The position numbers and the translations under genes are program-made. From NCBI GenBank assembly GCA_965203365.1, contig OZ241878.1, positions 2,728,001-2,792,000 on the forward strand: a stretch of 64,000 nt of DNA, written 5' to 3'. The DNA is from VYFG01 sp965203365 (lineage in GTDB: Bacteria; Pseudomonadota; Gammaproteobacteria; Arenicellales; Poriferihabitantaceae). Within the stretch, counting starts at the first letter, position 1, and each line of letters begins with the position of its first letter. This document shows, one piece after another, positions 9,122 through 18,231 of the stretch. The notes beneath the pieces are model-generated. The model made no database searches. It was not told where the DNA came from and saw only the letters and a list, made by a program, of their open reading frames with translations.

Positions 9122-10726
9122 ATGACCCCAGCCGAACCCGACCCCCTGACCCCCCGCCGTCTTCCCATTGGCCTCCAGGCCTTCCGGGCGCTGCGGGAGC
9201 GGAACTGCTACTATGTGGACAAGACCCCGCTCATCCACGAGCTGGTGGAGGGGGGTGACTACTATTTTCTGTCCCGTCCCCGCCGGTTCGGCAAGAGCCT
9301 GCTGGTCGATACCCTGAAGTCGCTGTTCGAGGGCCAGAAAGACCTGTTCCGGGGACTGGCCATCCACGACTACTGGGACTGGTCGGTCCAGCATCCGGTG
9401 GTGCGGCTCAGCTTCGGCGGCAAATATCACGACCCGGGGGATGTCGAGCGCAGTGTGCTCAATCAGCTGGCGATCATTGAGCGCCGGGCTGGCCTGACCG
9501 GGCCTTCGCCGCCGGATACGGGGCCCGAGCGGTTGCAGGACCTGCTGGACCGGCTGCATCACCAGACCGACCGGGAGGTGGTGGTACTGGTGGACGAGTA
9601 CGACAAGCCGATCCTGGATGTGATTGAGCAGCCCGAGCAGGCCGAACGAGCCCTCGCCAACCGGGACTACCTGCGGGGCTTCTATGGCATCATCAAGGAC
9701 AGTGCGGAGCATGTCCGCTTCGTGTTGGTCACCGGGGTGAGCCGGTTTTCCAAGGTCAGCCTGTTTTCGGGCCTGAACAACCTGAAGGACATTAGTCTGG
9801 ACCCCCGGTTTGCCACGATCTGCGGCTATACCGAGACGGACCTGGACACCGTGTTCGCCCCGGAACTGGCCGGCCTGGACCGGGATGAGATTCAACGCTG
9901 GTACCACGGCTATCACTGGTTGGGGGAAGAAAAGCTCTACAACCCGTTCGACGTGCTGCTGCTGTTTCGGAGTCGAGAGTTCAAGCCCCACTGGTTCGAG
10001 ACCGGATCGCCGACCTTCCTGTACCGGTTGTTGCTGGAGCGGGGGGTGAGTCCGATGGAACTGGAGCGGCGGGTGGCGGATGAGGCGTTGGTGTCGACGT
10101 TCGACGTGGGGGACATCGGGGTGGACGCCCTGCTGTTCCAGACCGGGTATCTGACCATTACGGCCATGAACCGGGAGGGCCCGCAGACCTTCTATACCCT
10201 CGACTATCCCAACTTCGAGGTCCGGTACAGTCTGAACCAGGGACTGCTGAGTTTTCTGGGCCACCCGGGCAAGGAGGTATCGGATCGGGGCAAGGCACTG
10301 GGTCGCCGGCTGGCTGCCAACGACTTCGCGGGATTTGCGGAGGACCTGAGGGCCTTTCTCGCCGGGATTCCCTACCAGTGGCAGACGGGCAACGGGCCTG
10401 CCCGCTATGAGGCTTGGTATGCCGGGATGCTGTATGCCTGTTTCCACACCATTGGTCTGGACCTGCGGGTGGAGGAGGCATCCAGCCGGGGGCGTGCCGA
10501 CCTGGTGGTGTTTCAAGCCGGGCAGGTGTTTGTGCTGGAGTTCAAGGTGGTGCGGGAGGTGGGGGAAGGGAGTGTGGACAAGACGCTGGACCGGGCGATG
10601 GTCCAGATGCGGGAGCGGGGGTATGGGGAGCCATACCGGGGTCGGGGCGAGCCGATTCACTTGGTCGCCTTGGTGTTTGGGGGCGCGGAGCGCAACTTGC
10701 TGGGGGTGCGGGCCGATACGCTCTGA
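9122..10726 (+). CDS. AAA-ATPase-like / PD-(D/E)XK nuclease-like protein
   Basis: A 534-residue protein of the AAA-ATPase-like plus DUF1703 (PD-(D/E)XK superfamily) architecture. It opens with LPIGLQAFRALRERNCYYVD and the RPRRFGKSLLVDTL nucleotide-binding segment near residue 58. A Walker B-like VVVLVDEYDKPILD follows near 156. The C-terminal nuclease-like fold is suggested by SSRGRADLVVF and VFVLEFKVVRE near 460-485. These proteins are frequent, often multicopy and patchily distributed in Chromatiales, Bacteroidetes and anaerobes; their role is not established, with mobile or defence functions suggested. An AGAGGAAG box 5-12 bp upstream supports the ATG. The 555-codon frame on the opposite strand is a high-GC shadow. 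Confidence 0.9.
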   Translation: MTPAEPDPLTPRRLPIGLQAFRALRERNCYYVDKTPLIHELVEGGDYYFLSRPRRFGKSLLVDTLKSLFEGQKDLFRGLAIHDYWDWSVQHPVVRLSFGGKYHDPGDVERSVLNQLAIIERRAGLTGPSPPDTGPERLQDLLDRLHHQTDREVVVLVDEYDKPILDVIEQPEQAERALANRDYLRGFYGIIKDSAEHVRFVLVTGVSRFSKVSLFSGLNNLKDISLDPRFATICGYTETDLDTVFAPELAGLDRDEIQRWYHGYHWLGEEKLYNPFDVLLLFRSREFKPHWFETGSPTFLYRLLLERGVSPMELERRVADEALVSTFDVGDIGVDALLFQTGYLTITAMNREGPQTFYTLDYPNFEVRYSLNQGLLSFLGHPGKEVSDRGKALGRRLAANDFAGFAEDLRAFLAGIPYQWQTGNGPARYEAWYAGMLYACFHTIGLDLRVEEASSRGRADLVVFQAGQVFVLEFKVVREVGEGSVDKTLDRAMVQMRERGYGEPYRGRGEPIHLVALVFGGAERNLLGVRADTL

Positions 10727-11313
10727 CGGATCTGCCGTTGGTCAGGCCGGGTCGATCAAGGGGTTTCAGGGAACTCCCGATGACTTTCGGCATGATGAAA
10801 ATGCGCTGGAAGTTCGATATGACTGTGTTGCCGCCTCGTTCGATATGGTGGGTTGTTGCTTTCTCCTCAAGGAACTGACCCCCGACTTGGATTGGCTGGT
10901 GTTGCCGCTTCCGCACGGGCTGATCGGGTGATGGCTGTCATGGTCACCGCCCCGTGACGACGCGATGGGGTGATCCATAGACCTATGGTGCTGGGTTGCC
11001 CGGGATCGGAATCAAGTTTCACACATTGCCATCCTTGCCAACTCCTTAACGATTGGCAAATTCTGCCAGCGGAGAAGGTCTGTCAGTTCGTTTGAGGGGG
11101 GGGCGGACCATCATCTTATGATCCGGTGCCAGCTGGGCTTGGGCAGAGAATCAGGGGATAGTTCAGTACGAAACCTTGATCGCCTGTGGGCGCACCGGTA
11201 CCGCTTGACCATCCTGTCCAGGCATGGCAACAATCCGAGGATCCGCCCGGGGATTGTGTGGTCCGCAGGCAAGAACAGGCCATGGCCACCCGCGGGAAGC
11301 CGGGGCAGGCAAT
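10727..11313. other. Intergenic region, no gene recognised
   Basis: Between the convergent AAA-ATPase-like gene and yggX, about 590 bp. Short overlapping frames around 10766-10978 and 11118-11411 look like shadows or chance frames with no family resemblance. No tRNA fold or terminator with a clear T-run was found. Confidence 0.45.
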
Positions 11314-11586
11314 TCAGGCATGCTCAGCTTGCCATTGGTCCGGCATGATGATGCCGTCCCCGAAAAAATAGGCCTCCATCTGCTCTGCCAGATATCGCTT
11401 GTCTTTTGCATCCAGTGGGTTCAGCCGGTATTCGTTGATCAGGATGGTTTGCTGGCGCAACCATTCCTGCCAGGCCTCCTGTGAGACCTGATTGAAAATC
11501 CGCTGCCCGAGTTCACCGGGCCAAGTCTGTCTGGGCAGACCTGGGGCTTCGCGGCCGAGTTTCACGCAATGGATGGTTCTAGTCAT
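11314..11586 (-). CDS. yggX: Probable Fe(2+)-trafficking protein YggX
   Basis: A 90-residue protein with the family layout: MTRTIHCVKLGREAPGL at the N-terminus with the single conserved cysteine, LGQRIFNQVSQEAWQEWL in the middle, and EYRLNPLDAKDKRYLAEQME toward the end. YggX protects iron-sulfur proteins from oxidants and is linked to Fe-S repair. It lies 16 bp after mutY in the same direction, the order seen in E. coli and relatives, where MutY is itself a [4Fe-4S] enzyme. Confidence 0.96.
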   Translation of the reverse strand: MTRTIHCVKLGREAPGLPRQTWPGELGQRIFNQVSQEAWQEWLRQQTILINEYRLNPLDAKDKRYLAEQMEAYFFGDGIIMPDQWQAEHA

Positions 11587-11602
11587 CTTCGGGTCTCCAA
11601 GG

Positions 11603-12670
11603 TCAGGTGGGCAGGGAAGCCAGCAGTCGATGGATAGCAGTCGGCAGGCCGATATGCGGGGGTTTGGCCGGGTTGTACCAGAGATAGGGGGTTTCGTCCA
11701 TCCCCCCGTTGGCGGGTTCGGCAGTTCGGAATCGTCTCAGGTAGGCCCGCAGTTCATAGTGGGTAAATCCCTGCTGTAACGGTTCTGGGTCAGGACCGAT
11801 CCATGGTTCCAGTGTCAATGTCGGAAACAAGCTGTCAAAGTCGGACACACCGACCGGCACCTCCGGCAGGGACCATAGGCCGCCCCAGATGCCGGACTCG
11901 GGACGTTGCTGAAGCAGGAGATGGCCGTTCGGATTCTGGATCAACAGGAATTGCACCTCGCGGACCGGCCGGGGTTTTCTTGGCGGTGGGGTGGGGTAAG
12001 CGGCCGGATTGCCCGCGGCATATGCCCGGCAATCCCGATTCAGCGGACAGCGGGGGCAGTCGGGCTGGGAACGCCTACATACGGTCGCCCCCAGATCCAT
12101 GATGGCCTGGGTATAGCGATCGACTTCCTGTGCGGGCGTCAGCCGGTCTGCGATGACCCACAGCATCCGGTTGATGTGGGCAGCCCCGGGGTTTCCCCGG
12201 ATGGCCAGAAACCGGGTCAGTGTACGTCGGACATTGCCATCAAGGATCGGCTGGCGCTGGTGGAAGCAAAAGGCCAGGATGGCACCGGCTGTGGAGCGAC
12301 CCACACCGGGCAAGGCTGTCAACGCTTCCAGCGTATCGGGAAAGTGACCATCGTGCTCCGACATGATCAGACGAGCGGTTCGATGCAGATTCCGTGCGCG
12401 GGCGTAGTATCCCAGACCGGACCAGTAACTCAGCACCTCGTCGGGTTCTGCCCTGGACAGACTGTCGACGGTTGGAAAGCGTTGTATGAAACGCTCGAAA
12501 TAGGGAATGACCGTTCGAACCTGAGTCTGCTGGAGCATGATTTCTGACAGCCAGACACGGTAGGGGTCCTTATCTCTCTGCCAAGGCAGGCCGGTCCGGC
12601 CATGCTGGCGATGCCAGGACAGGAGGGCTTGGGAAAAGCGGCTGACCTGTTCGTTGGTCGGCAATGACAT
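11603..12670 (-). CDS. mutY: A/G-specific adenine DNA glycosylase
   Basis: MutY removes adenine mispaired with 8-oxoguanine. From the ATG at 12670 the product has 355 residues. It shows catalytic glutamate in LSEIMLQQTQV, the helix-hairpin-helix ALPGVGRSTAGAILAF, and the [4Fe-4S] cluster pattern C-x6-C-x2-C-x5-C (CRRSQPDC, CPRC, CPLNRDC). A C-terminal NUDIX-like domain recognises 8-oxoG. The frame extends upstream to 12781 but the first 37 codons do not resemble the family; an alternative ATG at 12685 is possible. It is followed by yggX. Confidence 0.95.
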   Translation of the reverse strand: MSLPTNEQVSRFSQALLSWHRQHGRTGLPWQRDKDPYRVWLSEIMLQQTQVRTVIPYFERFIQRFPTVDSLSRAEPDEVLSYWSGLGYYARARNLHRTARLIMSEHDGHFPDTLEALTALPGVGRSTAGAILAFCFHQRQPILDGNVRRTLTRFLAIRGNPGAAHINRMLWVIADRLTPAQEVDRYTQAIMDLGATVCRRSQPDCPRCPLNRDCRAYAAGNPAAYPTPPPRKPRPVREVQFLLIQNPNGHLLLQQRPESGIWGGLWSLPEVPVGVSDFDSLFPTLTLEPWIGPDPEPLQQGFTHYELRAYLRRFRTAEPANGGMDETPYLWYNPAKPPHIGLPTAIHRLLASLPT

Positions 12671-12930
12671 CGCGGAAGGGGTCATTCGGATACTGGCGGA
12701 AACAGTCCAGATCCGGGTGTTATCACCACGATGTCCCCTCCCAAGGGACAGCATTGGTCTGGGGCAGCAGCATGCCACCACCGGGTCGGCGGCATTTGTC
12801 GGGGCGGGTCGTCATGGGGCGGACTAGGATTACAGGGGCGACTCTGCCACAATGCGATGCTCTTTTGCCAAACGTGGGGGCGGATTGCATCTTGTCACGA
12901 TACATGCTCTTGTTGAGGAGACCGAAACGA

Positions 12931-14784
12931 ATGTCTGGCCTGATCGGACTGGTGGGCCTGCTGGTCTGTTGGAATGTCTCGGCCGCGTCCATGGGGCGGG
13001 AAAATGCCCTGCGGGATCATCCCGTTCCCTATCTGGCCCTGCATGGAGAAGACCCGATCCATTGGCAGGAGTGGGGGCCGGCCGTCATGGCGGCAGCACA
13101 GCGGGACAATCGTATTGTTCTGTTGTCCATTGGGTATTTTTCCTGTCACTGGTGTCATGTCATGCAGCGGGAAAGTTTTCGCCATGAGGCCATTGCCGAC
13201 TTGGCCAACCAGCATTTCATTTTTGTCAAGGTGGACAAGGAAATGCACCCGGTGCTGGACCACGCGATGATGTCGTTCGCCCAGTCCCTCCTTGGGCGGG
13301 CGGGCTGGCCGCTCAATGTCTTCCTGACGCCGGATGGCTTGCCGATCCATGCCCTGTTGTATGTGCCGCCGGATCAGTTTCTTCAGGTTCTTGAGCGACT
13401 GCAGGTCCTTTGGTCCGACAACGAGAGTGAGTTGCGGCAGTTGGTCGATCAGTTCCCTTGGCAGACTACCTCCTTATCTTCAGGACCAGTGGAAGAGAAG
13501 GCGATCAAGCGGTTGCTGAACTCTGCCAGAACACGGATTCTGGCACAGGGGGACCTGTTCCAAGGCGGATTTGGCGTGCAGAACAAGTTTCCGTCGGTTC
13601 CACAGTTGGCATTTCTCCTGGCCGCTCAGCAGGCGGCGCCCGATGATGTCACGCAGGAGTTTCTCGTCACCACGCTGGACGCCATGGCGCATCTGGGCCT
13701 GCGGGACCATCTGGCCGGGGGGTTCTTCCGCTACACCGTGGACCCTGGATGGGAAATTCCCCACTTTGAGAAGATGCTTTATGACAATGCCCTGCTCGCA
13801 AACCTGTATCTCGAAGCAGGTCGGATGTGGGGTCGTGAAGACTATCTGTCGGTGGCCCGAGAAACGCTGGATTTTCTCCAACGCGACATGTGGAAAGACG
13901 GAGCGCTGGTATCGTCCCTCTCTGCCGTGGATGATCGCCAAATCGAAGGCGGTGCCTACCTGTGGTCGCCCGATGAAGTCCGACGGGTGTTGACCGAAGA
14001 CGAGTTCAGGGTGGCTGATGCGGTGTGGGGGGTCTCACAGCCAACGGAGCTGGAAGCTGGCAATCATCTGCGCCAGTTTCGTACCCTTCCCGAGGCCGCG
14101 CACTTTCTCGCCTTGGAAGTGACCGAAGTCACCCGCCTACTGGCCCGGAGTCGGGCCAGGTTGTTCGTCGCCCGCTCGCAGCGAATCGTCCCGGTCGACG
14201 ACAAGCGGGTCAGTGGCTGGAACGGACTGGCCTTGTCGGCTTTTGCCCGGGCGGCCCGGCATTTATCTGAACCACGCTATGCCGACACCGCCGCGACCCT
14301 GCAACGGTTTCTCCAGGACCGGGTCATGGCGGTAGCGGAAGACGGGACCTTGAGTCTTGCCCGGGCGGAAGTGCACGGATCGCCTCGGGGTCGAGGATCT
14401 TTAGAGGATTATGCCTATGTGGCGCAAGGATTCCATGATTGGGCCGAACTCACCGGGGACAAGGCAGATTATGTCCAGGCGGCACAGGTCGCACAGGCCG
14501 GGTGGGCCGCCAACGTGGAGGGCACCGGCTGGCGCAGCAGTCCGGAGTTGGTGCGAACCCTCCCCGATGTGGTACCCCTGCTGGCAGACGGACCCACCCC
14601 GTCGCCTTCCGCCGTGATGCTCCAGGTCAGTCATCAGTTGGCCCGGCGGCTGGGTGACCGGGGCTGGAGTGAGTCACTCCACCGGGTCCGTCAATGGGGG
14701 TTCGATGAGGTGACTCGGGACCCTTTCCAGTATGCCACTCAACTGATCGTACTGATGCAGGAGTGGAGCGTGCCGTCAGACTAA
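12931..14784 (+). CDS. Thioredoxin-fold protein of the DUF255 / YyaL family, exported
   Basis: A 617-residue protein starting at ATG 12931 behind a GAGGAG ribosome binding site; the frame is open upstream to 12664 but that part looks non-coding. A signal peptide (residues 1-20, GLIGLVGLLVCWNVSAAS) precedes the DUF255 thioredoxin-like domain with YFSCHWCHVM (CxxC near residue 74). A long alpha/alpha-toroid domain follows, with GGFFRYTVDPGW and HFEKMLYDNALL. The family (human SPATA20, B. subtilis YyaL) has no firm biochemical role. It converges on bpt, overlapping its 3' end by 9 bp. The exported form with a signal peptide is notable, because many members are cytosolic. Confidence 0.9.
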   Translation: MSGLIGLVGLLVCWNVSAASMGRENALRDHPVPYLALHGEDPIHWQEWGPAVMAAAQRDNRIVLLSIGYFSCHWCHVMQRESFRHEAIADLANQHFIFVKVDKEMHPVLDHAMMSFAQSLLGRAGWPLNVFLTPDGLPIHALLYVPPDQFLQVLERLQVLWSDNESELRQLVDQFPWQTTSLSSGPVEEKAIKRLLNSARTRILAQGDLFQGGFGVQNKFPSVPQLAFLLAAQQAAPDDVTQEFLVTTLDAMAHLGLRDHLAGGFFRYTVDPGWEIPHFEKMLYDNALLANLYLEAGRMWGREDYLSVARETLDFLQRDMWKDGALVSSLSAVDDRQIEGGAYLWSPDEVRRVLTEDEFRVADAVWGVSQPTELEAGNHLRQFRTLPEAAHFLALEVTEVTRLLARSRARLFVARSQRIVPVDDKRVSGWNGLALSAFARAARHLSEPRYADTAATLQRFLQDRVMAVAEDGTLSLARAEVHGSPRGRGSLEDYAYVAQGFHDWAELTGDKADYVQAAQVAQAGWAANVEGTGWRSSPELVRTLPDVVPLLADGPTPSPSAVMLQVSHQLARRLGDRGWSESLHRVRQWGFDEVTRDPFQYATQLIVLMQEWSVPSD

Positions 14785-15489
14785 GAGGGGGCGCCACTCC
14801 TTTTGGATGAACCCGAAGCCCGGACGAAACTGGGTCTTGTAGGCCATCTTGCGGCAGTCTTCGATCCAGTAACCGAGGTACAGCCATTCCAGGTCCATGT
14901 TGCGCACATATTCGATCTGCTGGAGAATGGCATACGTGCCGAGACTGCGTTTCGGAAAAGAGGGGTCATAGAACGTGTAGACGGCGGACAAGCCATCATC
15001 CGGCAGGTCACAGACGGCCAAGGCGACCAACTTGCCGTTCAGCCGAAATTCGAGAAAGACGGTTTCGACCGACGAGTCCACCATGAACTCACGATATCGG
15101 TCCGGATCGGAGTGATCCATGATATCCCCCGGGTGCCGCCAGCGTTGGTAGCGGTTATACAGCTCGAAGTGTTCTTCGCTGAACCCGGCCGGCATCAGGG
15201 AAGTGTTCAGGTCTCGGTTGCGGTTCCAGATGCGCCGCTGACTGCGGTTGGGACGGAATTCCTGCGCCAGAACCCGCAACGAAACACAGGCATTGCAGTT
15301 TCGACAATGTGGCCGATAGATGGTGTCCCCGCTCCGCCGGAAGCCGGCTCTGACCAAGATGCTGAACAGCGTGTTGTCCAGTCGGTAGTTCGGGTCCAGC
15401 ATGACCGTGGAAGCGGTTTCCGGTTCGATGTAGGGGCACGCATGCGGTGCGGAAAGATACAGCTTTGGCGGGTCTGACTGGATACTCAT
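14776..15489 (-). CDS. bpt: Aspartate/glutamate leucyltransferase (Bpt)
   Basis: A 237-residue protein of the ATE/Bpt family, which transfers leucine from Leu-tRNA to proteins with N-terminal Asp or Glu, marking them for ClpS/ClpAP. Family runs are CPYIEPETASTVMLDPNYRL, the FRRSGDTIYRPHCRNCNACV cysteine cluster, and LGTYAILQQIEYVRNMDLEW. Its start overlaps the aat stop by 4 bp, so Aat and Bpt are co-translated. Confidence 0.95.
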   Translation of the reverse strand: MSIQSDPPKLYLSAPHACPYIEPETASTVMLDPNYRLDNTLFSILVRAGFRRSGDTIYRPHCRNCNACVSLRVLAQEFRPNRSQRRIWNRNRDLNTSLMPAGFSEEHFELYNRYQRWRHPGDIMDHSDPDRYREFMVDSSVETVFLEFRLNGKLVALAVCDLPDDGLSAVYTFYDPSFPKRSLGTYAILQQIEYVRNMDLEWLYLGYWIEDCRKMAYKTQFRPGFGFIQKEWRPLLV

Positions 15490-16229
15490 GGTGTGTCTAG
15501 CGAAGGGCGTGGGGTACAGTCGACGGGCTCACACGGCCAGTGGGAGTCGTATCCCATCGGGCTGAGACTGGACTGAAGTCGCTGGATAAACTCGGTGCGT
15601 GGGATGGTCTGGGCCCCCAGGTGAAGTAGGTGGGGCGAAGTGACCTGGCAATCCACCAGCCGGAACGCCCATTTCGTCAGGTGTTCCATCAGTCGGGCCA
15701 AGGCCACCTTGGAGGCATCCGTGCGAGTACTGAACATGCTTTCGCCAAAGAACACCTGACCGATGGCCAGACCATACAGCCCCCCGACCAACTGATGACC
15801 AAACCAGGTTTCCACACTGTGGGCCACGCCCAGCCGATGCAACTGGTTATAGGCGGTTTCCATATCCGGCGTGATCCAAGTGCCTGCCTGCCGCCGGCGC
15901 TGATCCGCGCAGGCACGAATCACCTGACTGAAGGCGTGGTCGAAGGTCGTGGTGAACTCGCCTTTTTTCAGGGTCTTGCGCAGGCTGCGGTGGGGACGAA
16001 ACAACGAGGGAAAAAATACACATCTGGGATCCGGAGACCACCACAAGATGGGGCTGCCCTCGTTGTACCAAGGAAAAATTCCATTGCGGTAGGCCAAGAC
16101 CAGACGTTGTGGACACAGGTCACCACCGATGGCGAGGAGGCCCTCTTCGTTGGCAGCTGACAGGGGAGGAAAGGATTCCATGCGGTAAGTGTAGAAAATC
16201 TTGCGCCGAGTGGCAATTGCCCCCTTCAT
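15486..16229 (-). CDS. aat: Leucyl/phenylalanyl-tRNA--protein transferase
   Basis: Aat adds Leu or Phe to proteins with N-terminal Lys or Arg in the bacterial N-degron pathway. Hallmarks are GLLAIGGDLCPQRLVLAYRN, GIFPWYNEGSPILWWSPDPR and the VFFGESMFSTRTDASKVAL segment. Length is 247 residues from the ATG at 16229, or 231 from the internal ATG at 16181; the family normally has about 15 residues before the FPP equivalent, so the longer form is preferred. It overlaps bpt and lies 90 bp downstream of the ABC permease on the same strand. Confidence 0.95.
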   Translation of the reverse strand: MKGAIATRRKIFYTYRMESFPPLSAANEEGLLAIGGDLCPQRLVLAYRNGIFPWYNEGSPILWWSPDPRCVFFPSLFRPHRSLRKTLKKGEFTTTFDHAFSQVIRACADQRRRQAGTWITPDMETAYNQLHRLGVAHSVETWFGHQLVGGLYGLAIGQVFFGESMFSTRTDASKVALARLMEHLTKWAFRLVDCQVTSPHLLHLGAQTIPRTEFIQRLQSSLSPMGYDSHWPCEPVDCTPRPSLDTP

Positions 16230-16319
16230 CCCCCCGCTGTGCGGTGGCCCCAGATCCTCTCATCGCTCGGTCCACGACACCGTTGCGTCCCTTCGGCACC
16301 ATGAGTCGATCCGGCCGTT

Positions 16320-18212
16320 CTAGCCCTTGCCCCGCCAGGGAATCGACTTCTGGATGATCCATCGCATCAAGATATCGAAGAGCAAGCCGAGCAGCCCCAT
16401 GATGATGATCGTCATCCAGATGATCTCGTAATCGGACTGTTTGCGGGCGACATTTTCGACGAAGCCGATTCCAGTGGTACCGGCCAGCATTTCGGCGGCC
16501 ACCAGCGTGCCCCAGCACACGCCGATGGAGATCCGGATCCCAGTGAGAATTTCCGGCAGGGAGTTGGGTAGGATGACCTGACGGATGATCTGGCTGTTGG
16601 AGGCGCCCAGAGAGTGGGCCGCGTGAATCTTGGACAGTTGCGTCCCGGTGGCGCCGGTGCGCGCCGAGATGACCATGATGGCAAAGGCCACCATGAACAG
16701 CAGAAAGATCTTGCCATCATCCTGGATGCCGAAAATGGTCAGGATCAGCGGTGCCCAGGCCAAGGGGGGGACGGGTCGGTACAATTCGATCAGGGGGTCG
16801 AAAAACCCCTTGGCGAAACGGGACAGGCCCATGAAAAGCCCTAGGGGAACGCCGAGAATGATGCCCAGAAAAAGCCCCATGAGAACCCGCACGATCGAGT
16901 CCCAGATATGGCCATCCGGCACCGGAATCGCGAATGATTGGAAATTTCCAGTCACGAAATGATGGACCCGACTTTTCAGGTTGCTCTGCACTGCGCCCTG
17001 TTCATCATGCCGGGGATGTGCTCCGGGCACCAGGTCCGCAATCCAGTCGGGCGCCAGGAAACCGATCATCTCCGATACCGGCTTCATTTTGAACCACAGC
17101 AAGGGGAATCCCTTGTACCCTTCATCTGGATGGGCCATGCGCAGAAAGGTTCGGAGGGTATCCGAGGGCTTCGGTAGCCAGCGCCCGGAGCCCTGTTCGG
17201 AACAGGCCCTGTTGCCCGCCAGGATTTCGCCGCCGGGCATGGCTAGTGCGTTGATCCAGCGCAGGGTGCCCTGCTGTTCTCGTTGAACCTGATCCAGCTG
17301 GTCGAGTGCGGCTTCCACTTCGAACGTGACAGCTGGCGGAAATATTCGGCCATCGTCGATCCGACGGTAGATCTTCAGCAGATCCTTGGTGACATTCTGG
17401 CGGTTCTGCACGACTTCCGGGGTGGCATTGGTATCCACCACAAACGCCTTGATCCGACGTTCGAGGTCAGCCAACCGGGTGGTCAATGCCGGACCATCAT
17501 TGCGAATTTCGCGATAGGACTTGGCGATATCCTCCAGCACTTGGCTGGCCGCATCAAACTTCCGCCCCCGCTCAGTCATCGGCAATGGGGGCAGTTCCAC
17601 GCTGGAGGCGCCCCATGCGGGCTGGGCCAAGGCGGTCGCCAAGGTGTCTGGATCCGCCGGACCGGGATAGTCCGGCTGGGTCATGTTCTGTGCCAGTGCC
17701 CGGATCCGGTGGGCCACCTCATCCATGCGGGTGGAAATCGTCGGTTCGAGATACCCTGGGTCGGCATGGGCGGTCATCGTTTCGCGCATGTCGGTGATGA
17801 GGGCCGCGAGCGTGGCCCGGTCGGCGGCGCTGAAATCCGTGATGTTCAGCCGTGCTTCCAGCCGGTCCAGTTCCCGATTGTCGCGTACCAGTAATTCGGT
17901 CCCCAGGAGTTGTCGATTGTCGTCGAGTGGGAAGGTCGAGCGAATCGGGTTGGCGGCGCGGTGCAGCTTGGCCACCTGGCACAGCTCGTTGCCTGCCCGG
18001 GGAAAGTAGGAACGGGCCGCATCCCAGGAAAACCAGTACCATAGTAGCAGAACCGAGCCGACCCCCATGACCATCCAGTGCCAGCCTCCGAGTGCCCGCA
18101 CCGGATTACCGAAGACCGCGTCGGTCTTTTCGGTCCGGATCACCCGGCGGCCGTAGATGACCGACCACACAAGGGTGACCATCAGGGCCACAAAGAGGAT
18201 GCCGACAATCAA
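16320..18212 (-). CDS. Taurine/sulfonate-type ABC transporter permease with a very large N-terminal insert
   Basis: The C-terminal third is a TauC/SsuC-type inner-membrane permease: several hydrophobic segments from about residue 440, LYRPVPPLAWAPLILTIFGI, and the EAA loop HSLGASNSQIIRQVILPNSL that docks the ATPase. Ordinary TauC proteins have about 250-280 residues; this has 630. The N-terminus has two membrane segments (residues 1-20 and about 46-62) and then about 375 hydrophilic residues, probably periplasmic and partly alpha-helical. The start is TTG at 18212, backed by GGGAGG 9 bp upstream. It is the third gene after the binding protein and ATPase on the minus strand. Confidence 0.88.
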   Translation of the reverse strand: MIVGILFVALMVTLVWSVIYGRRVIRTEKTDAVFGNPVRALGGWHWMVMGVGSVLLLWYWFSWDAARSYFPRAGNELCQVAKLHRAANPIRSTFPLDDNRQLLGTELLVRDNRELDRLEARLNITDFSAADRATLAALITDMRETMTAHADPGYLEPTISTRMDEVAHRIRALAQNMTQPDYPGPADPDTLATALAQPAWGASSVELPPLPMTERGRKFDAASQVLEDIAKSYREIRNDGPALTTRLADLERRIKAFVVDTNATPEVVQNRQNVTKDLLKIYRRIDDGRIFPPAVTFEVEAALDQLDQVQREQQGTLRWINALAMPGGEILAGNRACSEQGSGRWLPKPSDTLRTFLRMAHPDEGYKGFPLLWFKMKPVSEMIGFLAPDWIADLVPGAHPRHDEQGAVQSNLKSRVHHFVTGNFQSFAIPVPDGHIWDSIVRVLMGLFLGIILGVPLGLFMGLSRFAKGFFDPLIELYRPVPPLAWAPLILTIFGIQDDGKIFLLFMVAFAIMVISARTGATGTQLSKIHAAHSLGASNSQIIRQVILPNSLPEILTGIRISIGVCWGTLVAAEMLAGTTGIGFVENVARKQSDYEIIWMTIIIMGLLGLLFDILMRWIIQKSIPWRGKG

Positions 18213-18231
18213 GAGACTGCGCCTCCCATGA

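Noticed and set aside
8993..10660. 555-codon minus-strand open frame
   Set aside because: It is antisense to the AAA-ATPase-like gene, whose motifs are clear. The product is rich in Pro, Gln, Val and His, as expected of a shadow of high-GC coding DNA.
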